This document shows positions 26,701-32,435 of a stretch of 64,000 bases of DNA, one piece after another. A program made the position numbers and the translations under genes. Within the stretch, counting starts at the first letter, position 1. Every line of letters begins with the position of its first letter. The notes beneath the pieces are model-generated. The model saw nothing but the letters and a program-made list of their open reading frames with translations, made no database searches and had not been told where the DNA came from. The stretch is from assembly GCA_030340625.1 (NCBI GenBank), contig JAOPHQ010005145.1:62001-126000 (forward strand), given 5' to 3'. This DNA is from Merluccius polli. Lineage: Eukaryota > Chordata > Actinopteri > Gadiformes > Merlucciidae.

Positions 26701-29268
26701 AACCCAGGTAGATACATACATGTGAACTACAACCCAGGTAGATACATACATGTGAACACTACAACCCAGGTAGATACATACATGTGAACTACAACCCAGG
26801 TAGATAAATACATGTGAACTACAACCCAGGTAGATACATACATGTGAACTACAACCCAGGTAGATACATACATGTGAACTACAACCCAGGTAGATACATA
26901 CATGTGAACTACAACCCAGGTAGATACATACATGTGAACTACAACCCAGGTAGATAGATACATGTGAACTACAACCCAGGTAGATACATACATGTGAACT
27001 ACAACCCAGGTAGATAAATACATGTGAACTACAACCCAGGTAGATACATACATGTGAACACTACAACCCAGGTAGATAAATACATGTGAACTACAACCCA
27101 GGTAGATACATACATGTGAACTACAACCCAGGTAGATAGATACATGTGAACTACAACCCAGGTAGATAAATACATGTGAACTACAACCCAGGTAGATACA
27201 TACATGTGAACACTACAACCCAGGTAGATAAATACATGTGAACTACAACCCAGGTAGATACATACATGTGAACTACAACCCAGGTAGATACATACATGTG
27301 AACTACAACCCAGGTAGATACATACATGTGAACTACAACCCAGGTAGATAAATACATGTGAACTACAACCCAGGTAGATACATACATGTGAACACTACAA
27401 CCCAGGTAGATAAATACATGTGAACTACAACCCAGGTAGATACATACATGTGAACTACAACCCAGGTAGATACATACATGTGAACTACAACCCAGGTAGA
27501 TACATACATGTGAACTACAACCCAGGTAGATACATACATGTGAACTACAACCCAGGTAGATACATACATGTGAACTACAACCCAGGTAGATAGATACATG
27601 TGAACTACAACCCAGGTAGATAAATACATGTGAACTACAACCCAGGTAGATACATACATGTGAACTACAACCCAGGTAGATAGATACATGTGAACTACAA
27701 CCCAGGTAGATAAATACATGTGAACTACAACCCAGGTAGATACATACATGTGAACTACAACCCAGGTAGATAGATACATGTGAACTACAACCCAGGTAGA
27801 TAAATACATGTGAACTACAACCCAGGTAGATACATACATGTGAACACTACAACCCAGGTAGATACATACATGTGAACTACAACCCAGGTAGATAAATACA
27901 TGTGAACTACAACCCAGGTAGATGCATACATGTGAACTACAACCCAGGTAGATAAATACATGTAAACTAGAAACCAGTTAGGGAATAGATGGAAACTACA
28001 ACCCAGGTAGATAAATACATGTGAACTACAACCCAGGTAGATACATACATGTGAACTACAACCCAGGTAGATAGATACATGTGAACTAGAAACCAGTTAG
28101 GGAATAGATGAAAACTACAACCCAGGTAGATTAATACATGTGAACTACAACCCAGGTAGATAAATACATGTAAACTAGAAACCAGTTAGGGAATAGATGG
28201 AAACTACAACCCAGGTAGATTAATACATGTGAACTACAACCCAGGTAGATACATACATGTGAACTACAACCCAGGTAGATACATACATGTGAACTACAAT
28301 TTAGGTAACTTACCCTCACCCTACAACTTTAAGTTTAATTCCTGGGTGGGATCGTGGTGCGACTTATCGACTGGATAAACTAGTGTTCATGTATTATTGT
28401 TACATAACCTATTTAGGTTATGATTACCTGGACTGTGAACTACCTGAATGCATCCATGGCCAGCCTAACGTCAGACATAATATTGTTACCCGTCAATCGG
28501 GAATGCTGGAAAGAAAACTCCTTAAACGCCAACCAAAGAACGTAAATAAATAAATAAAAGAATGGTTGACCTTAGCATTGAATGCATTACGACGCAGTAT
28601 GCTAACCAGTGTGATGAAGTGTGGAAACAAAGCTACGGCTACGCTAAGCTGACTGTGACTGACCCCGGCCAGACCACCGGTGCAGCCGGACATACAGCGC
28701 CGCCGAGGACACGGCCGCAGTCACGCACATCTGCAGGAACGACACCTGCCGCTGCACAGAGGGTGAGGCTTTAGTGTGTGTATGTGTGTGTGTGTGTGTG
28801 GCAGGCTGTACCACTGATCATAGCCTGGAGAGGAAGACTTCCTCACTGAAGCTGTAAAATATGAACATTTAATCCAAACCATAATACCGCTAGGCTATAG
28901 GCGCCTGGGCCATGTCCCTAAGCTAGCATGTTGCTAACTACTGTAGCCTGGGCCATGTCGCGTGCTAAGTGTTTGTGTGTTTTTGTACTGCGATATTTGT
29001 ACATACTGTTGACACTTTATTCCATTTGTTCTTTTGTATTTATATGTACAAGAATAAAATACTTCAAATGTGTATGCATGCATAAGTATGTGTGTGCGCT
29101 ACAACAAACTACTGTATAATCCTTAGGTGACTGTTGCGTTTCAAAGAGTGACAGTCGAACCTTTTCCACCAAGACTCGGGTGACGCACGCCTGCGAGACG
29201 TTACACTATGGTACAGTATAACATTATCTCATAATCCCGTTATCACATTATCACAATGCACAGTTAAG

Positions 29269-29299
<31 letters not shown>

Positions 29300-30548
29300 C
29301 TTCTTCTTCTTCTTCTTCTTCTTCTTCTTCTTCCAGTGTATAAGGTGAAGCTGCTGAGTGTCAACCAGAGCTCCTATGATACATATGAGATGGAGATCAC
29401 AAAGGTTATCAAACACGGTAAGCAACCAGGACCAGGGTCCTCACACACCAGGACCGGGGTCCTCACAAGTCCAGTGCTCGAAGTGGGCCGGTACTCACCG
29501 GTACGCAGTACTGACACTTCTACATTTTACCCTTTGGCGTACCCACCGGCACTTTTTCTTGCGTACCGGCACTTGTCACAGGCTGCCGGTACTCTACTCT
29601 GCCCTAACAAAGTCCGGTTCTCTCTCTATCATATTATGATCCTATAAAGTGGACGGAACAAACAACGGGGCTCCGCAGGTATGCTACACACCGAGCTAAA
29701 TGTAAATAAATAAATAAAACTACTTTACCCAGGGTGCACTGTGGCGATCACCGGGTTCCATTGTTTCATTCACGCCAGTCTGCGTTTGTCGGCGGCTAGT
29801 CAATGTAATGACAGTGAGAATAACCTTTCCAAAATGTTAAACTGGCTCCACAAGAGTAAAAGGATACGAACGGATTCAGAAGAGGACACGTCCGATCTTC
29901 TAAACTCAAACTACAGTATATATCCATGATATTTATATAATATCTGACATATTATATTTACTTACCTTTTAGATCTGGACTGGTTTAGTTTACATCAATT
30001 CCTAGGATTTAAGGACATCCCAGCCTGAAGAATTAATTTCATTACACACTAAAGCGAGTGTACTCCAATAATTGAAATGAGGGAGTACTGGCACTTATTT
30101 TTTTCCACTTCAAGCACTGCACAAGTCATGTGAGGCAAGTATGAATGGCCTTGTGTTTGAAGGGTGCTATATAAATAAACTTCTCTACCTGCAGGCCTGG
30201 AGGCTGATGTGGAGGCGGGAGCCAGCAGACTGTTCATGTCGCATGGAGGCTGCAGAGACCGCCTGCACTTGCAGCAGGGCTCCCACTACTTCATCATGGG
30301 CACCAAGCAGGACATGTGGCAGACTGACGACAGGTGCGTCGCTCGAGGCCAGTTTGTACTTTATACTCCACAAATTAAAAGACATCACTTTTGCGTGTCG
30401 CGACACGGCCGCGCGCTTTGGGCTTACTTGTCGTTTCGTATACCGAAGTCAACCTGTAGGCATTCTTGAGCAAGACGCCCGAACCCGCACCACTGAAAAA
30501 AATATCAGTGGCTCTGGATAAAAGCGGATAAATGACTACATAGTACTA

Positions 30549-30585
<37 letters not shown>

Positions 30586-30769
30586 AAAAACCAAGGGAGC
30601 TGTGTGTATGACCTCTGTCTCCAGCTTCGTCTACATGCTGGGTAAGAAGACCTGGGTGGAGCGCTGGCCGTCTGCTGCGGAGTGCACCAGCAACGCAGCC
30701 TTGCAGGCCAAATGCACCGGCCTGGAGGGAGCTGTCGCAGAGCTGACCTTCTCCGGCTGCAGGCAGTAG
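991..30769 (+). CDS. c3: Complement C3-like, 3' 29 exons (MG5 to C345C)
   Basis: C3 is the central complement protein: convertases release C3a, and C3b binds targets through an internal thioester. Exons read from AG/GT borders and phase: 991-1191, 1306-1461, 1561-1690, 2345-2413, 2639-2796 (or 2923), about 6608-6732, 8992-9077, 10709-10848, 13839-14048, 14361-14421, 14735-14818, 15096-15299, 16672-16747, 18838-18997, 19671-19775, 20510-20654, 20731-20894, 21137-21292, 22916-22975, 23616-23706, 24175-24226, 25148-25235, 25794-25883, 26230-26335, 28673-28762, 29127-29210, 29337-29417, 30195-30333, 30625-30769. Phases agree at every junction except those flanking the uncertain exon near 6.6 kb. 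About 1,190 residues are encoded. The count equals human exons 13-41. A working thioester layout and the absence of an arginine-rich alpha/gamma site favour C3 over C4 or C5. Reading frames are intact. Oddities: GCVEQN thioester, Ser at the catalytic His site, giant intronic minisatellites. The 5' 12 or so exons are outside the window. Confidence 0.93.
1691..2135. repeat. Minisatellite, about 44 bp x 10, carrying splice-donor copies
   Basis: The array begins at the donor of exon 1561-1690 (AGACAAG|GTGAGCCA). Each unit contains the near-identical AGACCAGGTGAGCCA, followed by ACTGGCCCCTACACCAGAAC. About ten units are present. Short ORFs on both strands here are repeat products. Confidence 0.9.
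2345..2923 (+). CDS. c3: C3 exons for the RRRR processing site and anaphylatoxin (C3a) core
   Basis: Exon 2345-2413 carries SSRRRRSAELL, the tetra-Arg site where furin-type proteases split pro-C3 into beta and alpha chains. The next exon, from 2639, encodes the six-cysteine anaphylatoxin pattern (RCC, SC, EC, YCC), as in C3a. After the last Cys pair the reading becomes unusual. One possible donor, at 2797, ends the exon at AHLRGQ. A better-looking donor at 2924 (GTAACG) would add about 42 residues rich in Thr and Pro, ending SSGRLGPTSG. Neither version has the usual C3a C-terminus (LGLAR in mammals). Which donor is used cannot be decided from sequence. Confidence 0.8.
2990..6146. repeat. Large minisatellite, 52 bp unit, about 52 copies
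   Basis: Units begin CATGGTAACGTTACCTTATT and include AGTAAATAGAGACGATCTTA. About 18 copies precede and 35 follow the foldback insertion at 3908-4338. Variation is mainly T/C at the ATGATC/ACGACC positions. The unit's TGGTAACG resembles the candidate exon donor at 2921-2928 (AGTGGTAACGAG), from which the array may have grown. It accounts for most of the intron. Confidence 0.95.
3908..4338. mobile_element. Foldback (long inverted repeat) element inside the 52-bp array
   Basis: About 431 bp. The two arms, 3908-4082 and 4160-4338, are near-perfect reverse complements over some 170 bases, around a loop of about 80 bases. The ends read TAGAGCGTAACAGTGAC and its complement GTCACTGTTACGCTCTA. The flanks are ccagtaaa and tagagacg, so the array unit resumes exactly where it left off and no clear target duplication is seen. 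No transposase is encoded; the 64-residue ORF on the minus strand is not convincing. It occurs in only one unit, so it arrived after the array had expanded. Confidence 0.85.
6147..6346. other. Intron remnant with DNA-transposon-like sequence and (TA)n
   Basis: After the array ends there is a stretch with CCAGCCAATCAGAATCGAGT at about 6269, a phrase I associate with dispersed fish DNA-transposon relics, then a (TA)n run at about 6317-6341. No gene is seen. Confidence 0.35.
6479..6732 (+). CDS. c3: C3 exon for the alpha' N-terminus, 5' border uncertain
   Basis: The 3' end is clear: NFVASWLWQDVDLPRTPDGRDG followed by a GTAAGC donor at 6733. It matches the conserved 'FPESWLWNVEDL' segment just after C3a in other C3 proteins. 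Upstream lies an acidic stretch (VEDEEGGGGEDEGQ), expected for the alpha' N-terminus that binds factor B. The open frame reaches back to 6479, but the DNA there is a GTGATGGTGGAGG-type repeat with no pyrimidine tract. The acceptor may be any AG between about 6490 and 6634. I favour one near 6604-6634. Confidence 0.6.
6738..6822. repeat. 20-bp tandem repeat x 4 next to an exon donor
   Basis: Four units of CCCGCCCCCTTGTACAAAGC type begin right after the donor at 6733 (GGGTAAGCCCCGCCCCC). The first intron bases resemble the unit, so the array probably started at the exon edge. Confidence 0.85.
6872..7245. repeat. 27-bp minisatellite, about 13 copies
   Basis: GC-rich units of the form CCAGGTCCGGAGCTCGGTCC plus TGACGCC, varying at CCGGAG/CTGAGG. 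Both strands stay open because 27 is a multiple of three. The plus-strand ORF at 6872-7348 and the long minus-strand ORF at 6384-7550 are translations of this array and its flanks, not genes. Confidence 0.92.
7246..7870 (-). mobile_element. LINE fragment (L2-like reverse transcriptase, 3' half)
   Basis: The minus strand encodes broken pieces of a non-LTR reverse transcriptase: WMQQNFLKLNRNKSEILMVG, then SRLDYCNSANKLQYVQ, then HITPVLHDLHWLPFEYRIHF and ITYKSMNN. This series is the thumb region of fish L2/Rex-like LINEs. Frames change between the pieces and parts are deleted, so the element is dead. It lies antisense in a C3 intron. Confidence 0.8.
8120..8222. repeat. 21-bp tandem repeat x 5
   Basis: Units of CTGGTGTAGCTGCTACATTA with small changes (CCTGG/GCTGG). 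The open frames on both strands here are repeat products. Confidence 0.85.
8262..8852. mobile_element. Second foldback element (about 590 bp) in a C3 intron
   Basis: The left arm, about 8262-8426, and right arm, about 8686-8852, are reverse complements with roughly 90 percent identity. Shared blocks include CCTATCTGATTGTCTTTAAT and TGTTTATCATGTAG. The roughly 260-bp centre has no supported gene. The layout is that of a non-autonomous DNA element with unusually long terminal inverted repeats. It is unrelated in sequence to the element at 3908-4338. Confidence 0.75.
8992..14421 (+). CDS. c3: C3 exons for MG6, MG7 and start of CUB
   Basis: Exons 8992-9077 (ALPDSITEWSIMAIS, matching human 'LKDSITTWEILAVS'), 10709-10848 (GFCVAKPYNV to VLHNYGQESLH), 13839-14048 (MG7 strands) and 14361-14421 (GVQKTHIRSFVLNP). 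These four exons are spread over 5.4 kb because the introns hold a foldback element, LINE fragments and a 2.9 kb minisatellite. Phases are 1, 0, 0 and 1 and join correctly. The first Cys of GFCVAKP is the expected alpha-chain partner of the inter-chain disulfide. Confidence 0.9.
9380..10500 (-). mobile_element. LINE fragment (L2-like reverse transcriptase, N-terminal and middle parts)
   Basis: Reading the minus strand from 10.5 to 9.4 kb gives degraded pieces of a non-LTR reverse transcriptase: NNLFEPLQSGFHPLYS, VPQGAVLGPLLF (the RT motif region), then MQQNFLKLNSDKTKLLIGSK and an SPSSQVHNLGVTL segment. Frames are interrupted several times. It is related to the fragment at 7.2-7.9 kb but is a separate insertion. 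Confidence 0.8.
10590..10690. repeat. (CACT)n / (CCCT)n low-complexity tract
   Basis: A pyrimidine-rich CACTC/CCTCC tract just upstream of the acceptor at 10708. It probably serves as the polypyrimidine region for the exon at 10709. Confidence 0.8.
10860..13735. repeat. Very large 18-bp minisatellite, about 155 copies
   Basis: Two main unit types alternate irregularly: AACATGTTAACACCTCAG and AACATGTTAATATCACAG. The shared core contains the palindromes ACATGT and GTTAAC. Because 18 is a multiple of three and no unit contains a stop in two of the frames, it yields one open frame of 870 residues on the minus strand and one of 943 on the plus strand. Both are strictly periodic (MLTPQNMLISQN; CSEVLTCSVILT). 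I treat them as artefacts. Confidence 0.95.
14170..14360 (+). other. C3 intron without recognisable features
   Basis: AT-rich intron between exons 13839-14048 and 14361-14421, with a short T run and ordinary splice borders. I see nothing else in it. Confidence 0.5.
14735..21292 (+). CDS. c3: C3 exons for CUB and thioester domain (GCVEQN, Ser at catalytic His)
   Basis: Exons 14735-14818, 15096-15299, 16672-16747, 18838-18997, 19671-19775, 20510-20654, 20731-20894 and 21137-21292. The thioester motif at 15168-15185 reads GCVEQN: the bonding Cys and Gln are in place, but the almost invariant Gly between Cys and Glu is Val. The segment PVYSTTMTGGLR aligns with human 'PVIHQEMIGGLR', so Ser replaces the His that speeds transfer of the thioester to hydroxyl groups. 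The STW-VTAFVVKVFS junction is rebuilt correctly across 16747/18838 (TG plus G makes Trp). Helices of the alpha/alpha toroid are well conserved (YTVAISAYALTLLG, SLEATGYGLLALL, GGGYGSTQ). The domain therefore looks folded but chemically altered. Confidence 0.92.
15040..15095. repeat. (CT)n and poly-C tract before the thioester exon
   Basis: A CT run followed by ten or more C bases leads to CACCAG at 15090-15095. This is the pyrimidine tract and acceptor for the exon that carries the thioester. Confidence 0.85.
15625..16155. repeat. Dispersed repeat with 38-bp tandem core (TTAAAAAGTCTTAAA)
   Basis: The block starts GGGTGTCCGCAAATCCTTAA, holds about five units of GGCCTTAAAAAGTCTTAAAT plus TCATGTTTCTAAATTTAA, and ends with more TCTTAAAAAGTCTTAAATT near 16130. 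This phrase is a familiar dispersed repeat in fish genomes. No coding capacity is seen. Confidence 0.7.
16316..16565. repeat. (GGAT)n-based minisatellite
   Basis: Imperfect units of GGATGGATGGATGATAGCTA over about 250 bases. The minus-strand ORF with repeated HPSILATI is a repeat product. Confidence 0.9.
16838..18787. repeat. 28-bp minisatellite, about 69 copies
   Basis: Units of AGGATAATGTACAGCAGGTC plus ATTATGTA, with variants GGGTAATG and AATTATGA. The array fills almost the whole intron between exons 16672-16747 and 18838-18997. Each unit contains a CAG|GTC and a GTAAGG-like string, so it is dense in weak donor-like sites. Confidence 0.95.
18970..19600. repeat. Exon-end/donor/(CA)n compound repeat, about 13 units
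   Basis: Each unit has the last 23 coding bases of exon 18838-18997 (ending CACCACCATGACG), the donor GTACACAC, and a (CA)n run of varying length. The array therefore starts inside the exon. Plus-strand open frames with HTHTHT and VYSTTMT, and minus-strand CVCVCV frames, derive from it. Which donor copy is used in the cell is unknown; the first gives the conserved protein. Confidence 0.95.
19785..19855. repeat. Short direct repeat, about 32 bp x 2
   Basis: CTGGTCGCCGTGGTAACCCA followed by TTGGTC occurs twice in direct orientation, just after the donor at 19776. Confidence 0.8.
19985..20420 (-). mobile_element. LINE 3' end fragment
   Basis: On the minus strand the segment ends GGGATTAATAAAGTATATTC with a short (ATTCT)n tail at about 19995-20020, a common 3' end of fish non-LTR elements. 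Further 5' on that strand, near 20330-20390, the translation HHAAPQSATGNHSCLWPL matches a phrase I know from the end of such RT ORFs. A poly-C run interrupts it. Only a fragment is present. Confidence 0.65.
20660..20706. repeat. (TCTG)n/(TCTA)n microsatellite
   Basis: It fills most of the 76-base intron between exons ending 20654 and starting 20731. Confidence 0.9.
21325..22095. repeat. 20-24-bp minisatellite, about 35 copies
   Basis: Units of AGGAGTTACACTGTAGCACA plus AGAT in the first half. Shorter 20-bp units without the ATAGGA part dominate later. Open frames on both strands (SYTVAQDR; CYSVTPIL) come from it. Confidence 0.92.
22096..22800 (+). other. C3 intron, AT-rich, nothing recognised
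   Basis: About 700 bases between the minisatellite and the duplicated exon fragment. I see no exon, known transposon end or strong repeat. Confidence 0.4.
22812..22850 (+). pseudogene. Partial duplicate of C3 exon 22916-22975 (pseudo-exon)
   Basis: The 39 bases after a CTGCCAG acceptor at 22811 encode APLYQDFDVEARE, a close copy of APLDQEFEVEARG at the true exon. The preceding CATCCCTGCT and TCTAATGTTCC are also duplicated. The copy lacks the rest of the exon and a donor: it runs into TATAGATATAG. It retains a good acceptor, so mis-splicing is possible. Confidence 0.75.
22916..26335 (+). CDS. c3: C3 exons for second CUB half and MG8
   Basis: Exons 22916-22975 (VEARGNGQGILE, like human 'VTAEGKGQGTLSV'), 23616-23706 (VAMFYNQL), 24175-24226, 25148-25235 (VVLDISLPTGFTPDHSDLE, like human 'SILDISMMTGFAPDTDDLK'), 25794-25883 and 26230-26335 (NFNVGLLQPSSVTVYEYYNP). 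All are in phase. No arginine-rich cut site occurs here, which argues against C4. The last exon ends CTACAACCCAG|GTAGGG, and this junction is copied about 60 times in the following array. Confidence 0.9.
23097..23602. mobile_element. MITE-like element ending 13 bases before a C3 exon
   Basis: About 505 bp with inverted ends: GCTGTGTTGGGAATCGCATA on the left and the complement of the same sequence (GTATGCGGTTCCCAACACAG) on the right. It has no coding capacity. The right end stops only 13 bases before the exon at 23616, so the branch point and part of the acceptor region must come from the element. Confidence 0.8.
24243..24303. repeat. (ACT)n microsatellite
   Basis: ACT/CTA repeats starting some 15 bases after the donor at 24227. 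Poly-Thr and poly-Tyr frames here are repeat products. Confidence 0.95.
24304..25115 (-). mobile_element. Composite fish retroelement with RT N-terminal fragment
   Basis: The left end has ACATTTAGGGCATTTAGCAG and TTGTCCAAAGCGACTTACAA, a very common fish repeat phrase. The region 24600-24870 (GGTGATGGACTCTGCGATCC, GGGAGCTCGTTCCACCAT) is another familiar retroelement segment. The minus strand at 24925-25110 encodes YLSHNNLLDPNQSGFKTAHS and TETALLTVTESLH, the start of an L2-like reverse transcriptase. Pieces are not in one frame. Confidence 0.65.
25885..25980 (-). mobile_element. Possible tRNA-derived SINE fragment
   Basis: GGTTCGAACC at about 25940 is a perfect pol III B-box core. The minus-strand context AAAGGTTCTGGGTTCGAACC is typical of fish tRNA-derived SINEs. 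No convincing A box or tail is seen, so this is tentative. Confidence 0.35.
26336..28300. repeat. 30-bp minisatellite, about 64 copies, carrying splice-donor copies
   Basis: Units of ACTACAACCCAGGTAGATAC plus ATACATGTGA. The first 11 bases of that core equal the last bases of exon 26230-26335 and the next four its donor (CTACAACCCAG|GTAG). Some units carry an extra AC (GAACACTAC), others are a diverged type (ACTAGAAACCAGTTAGGGAA) found mainly at the two ends. Minus-strand frames reading MYVSTWVVVH are repeat products. Confidence 0.95.
28673..30769 (+). CDS. c3: C3 exons for the C-terminal C345C (NTR-like) domain and stop
   Basis: Exons 28673-28762 (HRCSRTYSAAED, CRNDTCRC), 29127-29210, 29337-29417 (VYKVKLLSVNQSSYDTYEM), 30195-30333 (GSHYFIMGTKQDMWQTDD) and 30625-30769 (GKKTWVERWPSAAEC to SGCRQ, TAG at 30767-30769). 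They follow the Cys and hydrophobic pattern of the C3 C-terminal domain. The acceptor of 29337 uses a (CTT)n microsatellite as its pyrimidine tract. A second copy of the last four exons lies at 53632-54640. Confidence 0.92.
29267..29336. repeat. (CTT)n microsatellite forming a splice-acceptor pyrimidine tract
   Basis: About 21 CTT units lead straight into CCAG at 29333-29336, the acceptor of exon 29337-29417. The duplicate at 53775-53814 has fewer units (about 11). Confidence 0.95.
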
Positions 30770-30960
30770 CGCAGGCCCTGTGCATGCCTCGCAGCAGACA
30801 CGGCTGCACTACATGCTACATGCTAACATTTGTTGTAACATGGTATTTTGTATTGGTTATCATGAAAGTTATGTTGGATACTCGTGCATACATACATACA
30901 TACATAGGACTACATCTCTCTCTCTGATTTTGTCATTAAAGTAATAAAGCTATCTTCCTG
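30770..30960 (+). other. C3 3' UTR with polyadenylation signals
   Basis: After the TAG stop there are about 165 non-coding bases, then ATTAAA at 30935-30940 and AATAAA at 30943-30948, a normal close-spaced polyadenylation region. A (CATA)n run and a short (CT)n run precede it. The same arrangement is found in the duplicate near 54.8 kb. Confidence 0.75.
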
Positions 30961-31202
30961 TGTGGTCAGGGTATTTCTACTGTGTCTTAGTAAATGATAG
31001 GTTATTAAAATGGAGACGTGTTCATGGTTATAGACCGAGGATGGCTGGACGCCAGTCAGCAAGGAGGCGTGTTCATGGTGGATTTAATGAGACATTAATC
31101 AACATTTTGAAAAACCTTGACGTGCCGAGGTGGGAATTTGTTTTATAGTATTTTATTTAATCTTTTATATTACTCTGGGTGACCATCACCAGCAGATCTT
31201 GG

Positions 31203-31270
<68 letters not shown>

Positions 31271-32435
31271 TACAATATGTGTAGTACACTTCCTGATATG
31301 AGTGCACTTCCTCATTTTATTTCTTGCAAAATAAGGAATTAAACATCACTCACCCTGTAAAAAAAGGTTCTACTGATGAAATACATCGAAAGAGAGAAAG
31401 ACTTCATAAAGAAAGTCTTCATAATTCATATCAGTAACTCACTCATCTAGTGACCAAGATTACAAGGCAGCAACACAATGTGGGCTTGACAGCTGGTCAG
31501 CTGATCTGGTGGACCACAACATTTAAACAGAAGCAGTGGTTCAGCCCGGTTTAACTAACAGAACTGGACAGGTTTGTCTTTGAACCATGGAAAAAGAAAA
31601 TAACAAAAAGAGGAAAAGCCATTTAGACCAGAATTGGTAAATCCCATGTTGGGCTGTACATGGCCAGAAAAGTCTCACTGCATACACTCCATGTCCGCCC
31701 TAGCCATCGTTCTCTTTAGCATCAGAGCTAACGGGAGGCTCATACTTGCAGGCAGAGCTAATGCTAAGCTAACACTTCAGGTTGACTTTCCAGTACCACT
31801 GGGAGAGTGACGGCCTTCCTTGCAAAAAGTTTCTTCAACACCACAAAGTTAAATTGTTCAAAGTGGGGGTGGCAGACCTCGGCACAATTTAGCTGTTTTC
31901 TCCCCTGATTTTGCTGTTAGTCCATCATAGTTCAGTTGTAGTGTCTATAACTGAATAGACACGATGCTCTCTGTATGTCGTGTCTGAGGAGATGGACAGG
32001 AGCCCAGGAGCACCTGCTCCCTGCACTACAGTCCAGCATAGATGGCTTCAGTTGCAGTGTTAAGCTCGGATGTTTTCATTTTCAAATAATTCACAGATTA
32101 AGGAAAGGATGTCTAATTATTCTATTTAATGAAAGTGATCTATTACTTTACCAGTGTGTTTGTCCTATTTGAACTAAACCACTGCATCACGTGTTATTTA
32201 ACCAACCCACTATTTAAATCCTGCTGCCGCTGCTGCTGGTTAAAGACCTGACTGTGCTGTACATCTCTGAGGATTGTCCCACCTCTGTCTGGTCACCATC
32301 TCTGAAACGTAGACAGAAGATATGAACTTCAGTCACCCTGTAAATCATATTTAAAAATGTCTTTGCATTGGTAATGTTTCCATTGGGTTGATGATATCTG
32401 AAGTCTATTTTCTCTCTAGAAATACCAAGAGAAAC
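30961..32435 (-). other. Intergenic and 3' flank of receptor A
   Basis: Between the C3 polyadenylation region and the receptor A stop codon. It is shared almost base for base with the flank of receptor C (57.06-58.34 kb), and from about 31.55 kb with that of receptor B (45.58-46.44 kb). A plus-strand 65-residue ORF at 31975-32172 is identical in A and B but not kept in C; I do not support it as a gene. Confidence 0.6.
31204..31268. repeat. (CA)n microsatellite
   Basis: About 31 CA units between C3 and receptor A. The duplicate at 57183-57196 has only about 7, a polymorphism-prone difference between copies. Confidence 0.95.

Noticed and set aside
26464..28319. MYVSTWVVVH repeat proteins on the minus strand
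   Set aside because: Products of the 30-bp minisatellite; no unique sequence.
991..30769. C4 or C5 identity for the complement gene
   Set aside because: C5 lacks the thioester Cys-Gln pair, and C4 would show an arginine-rich alpha/gamma cut site in the MG8 region; neither fits.
31975..32172. 65-residue ORF, identical at 45985-46182
   Set aside because: Identity is explained by recent exchange of the whole region; the ORF is not kept in copy C and has no recognisable domain.
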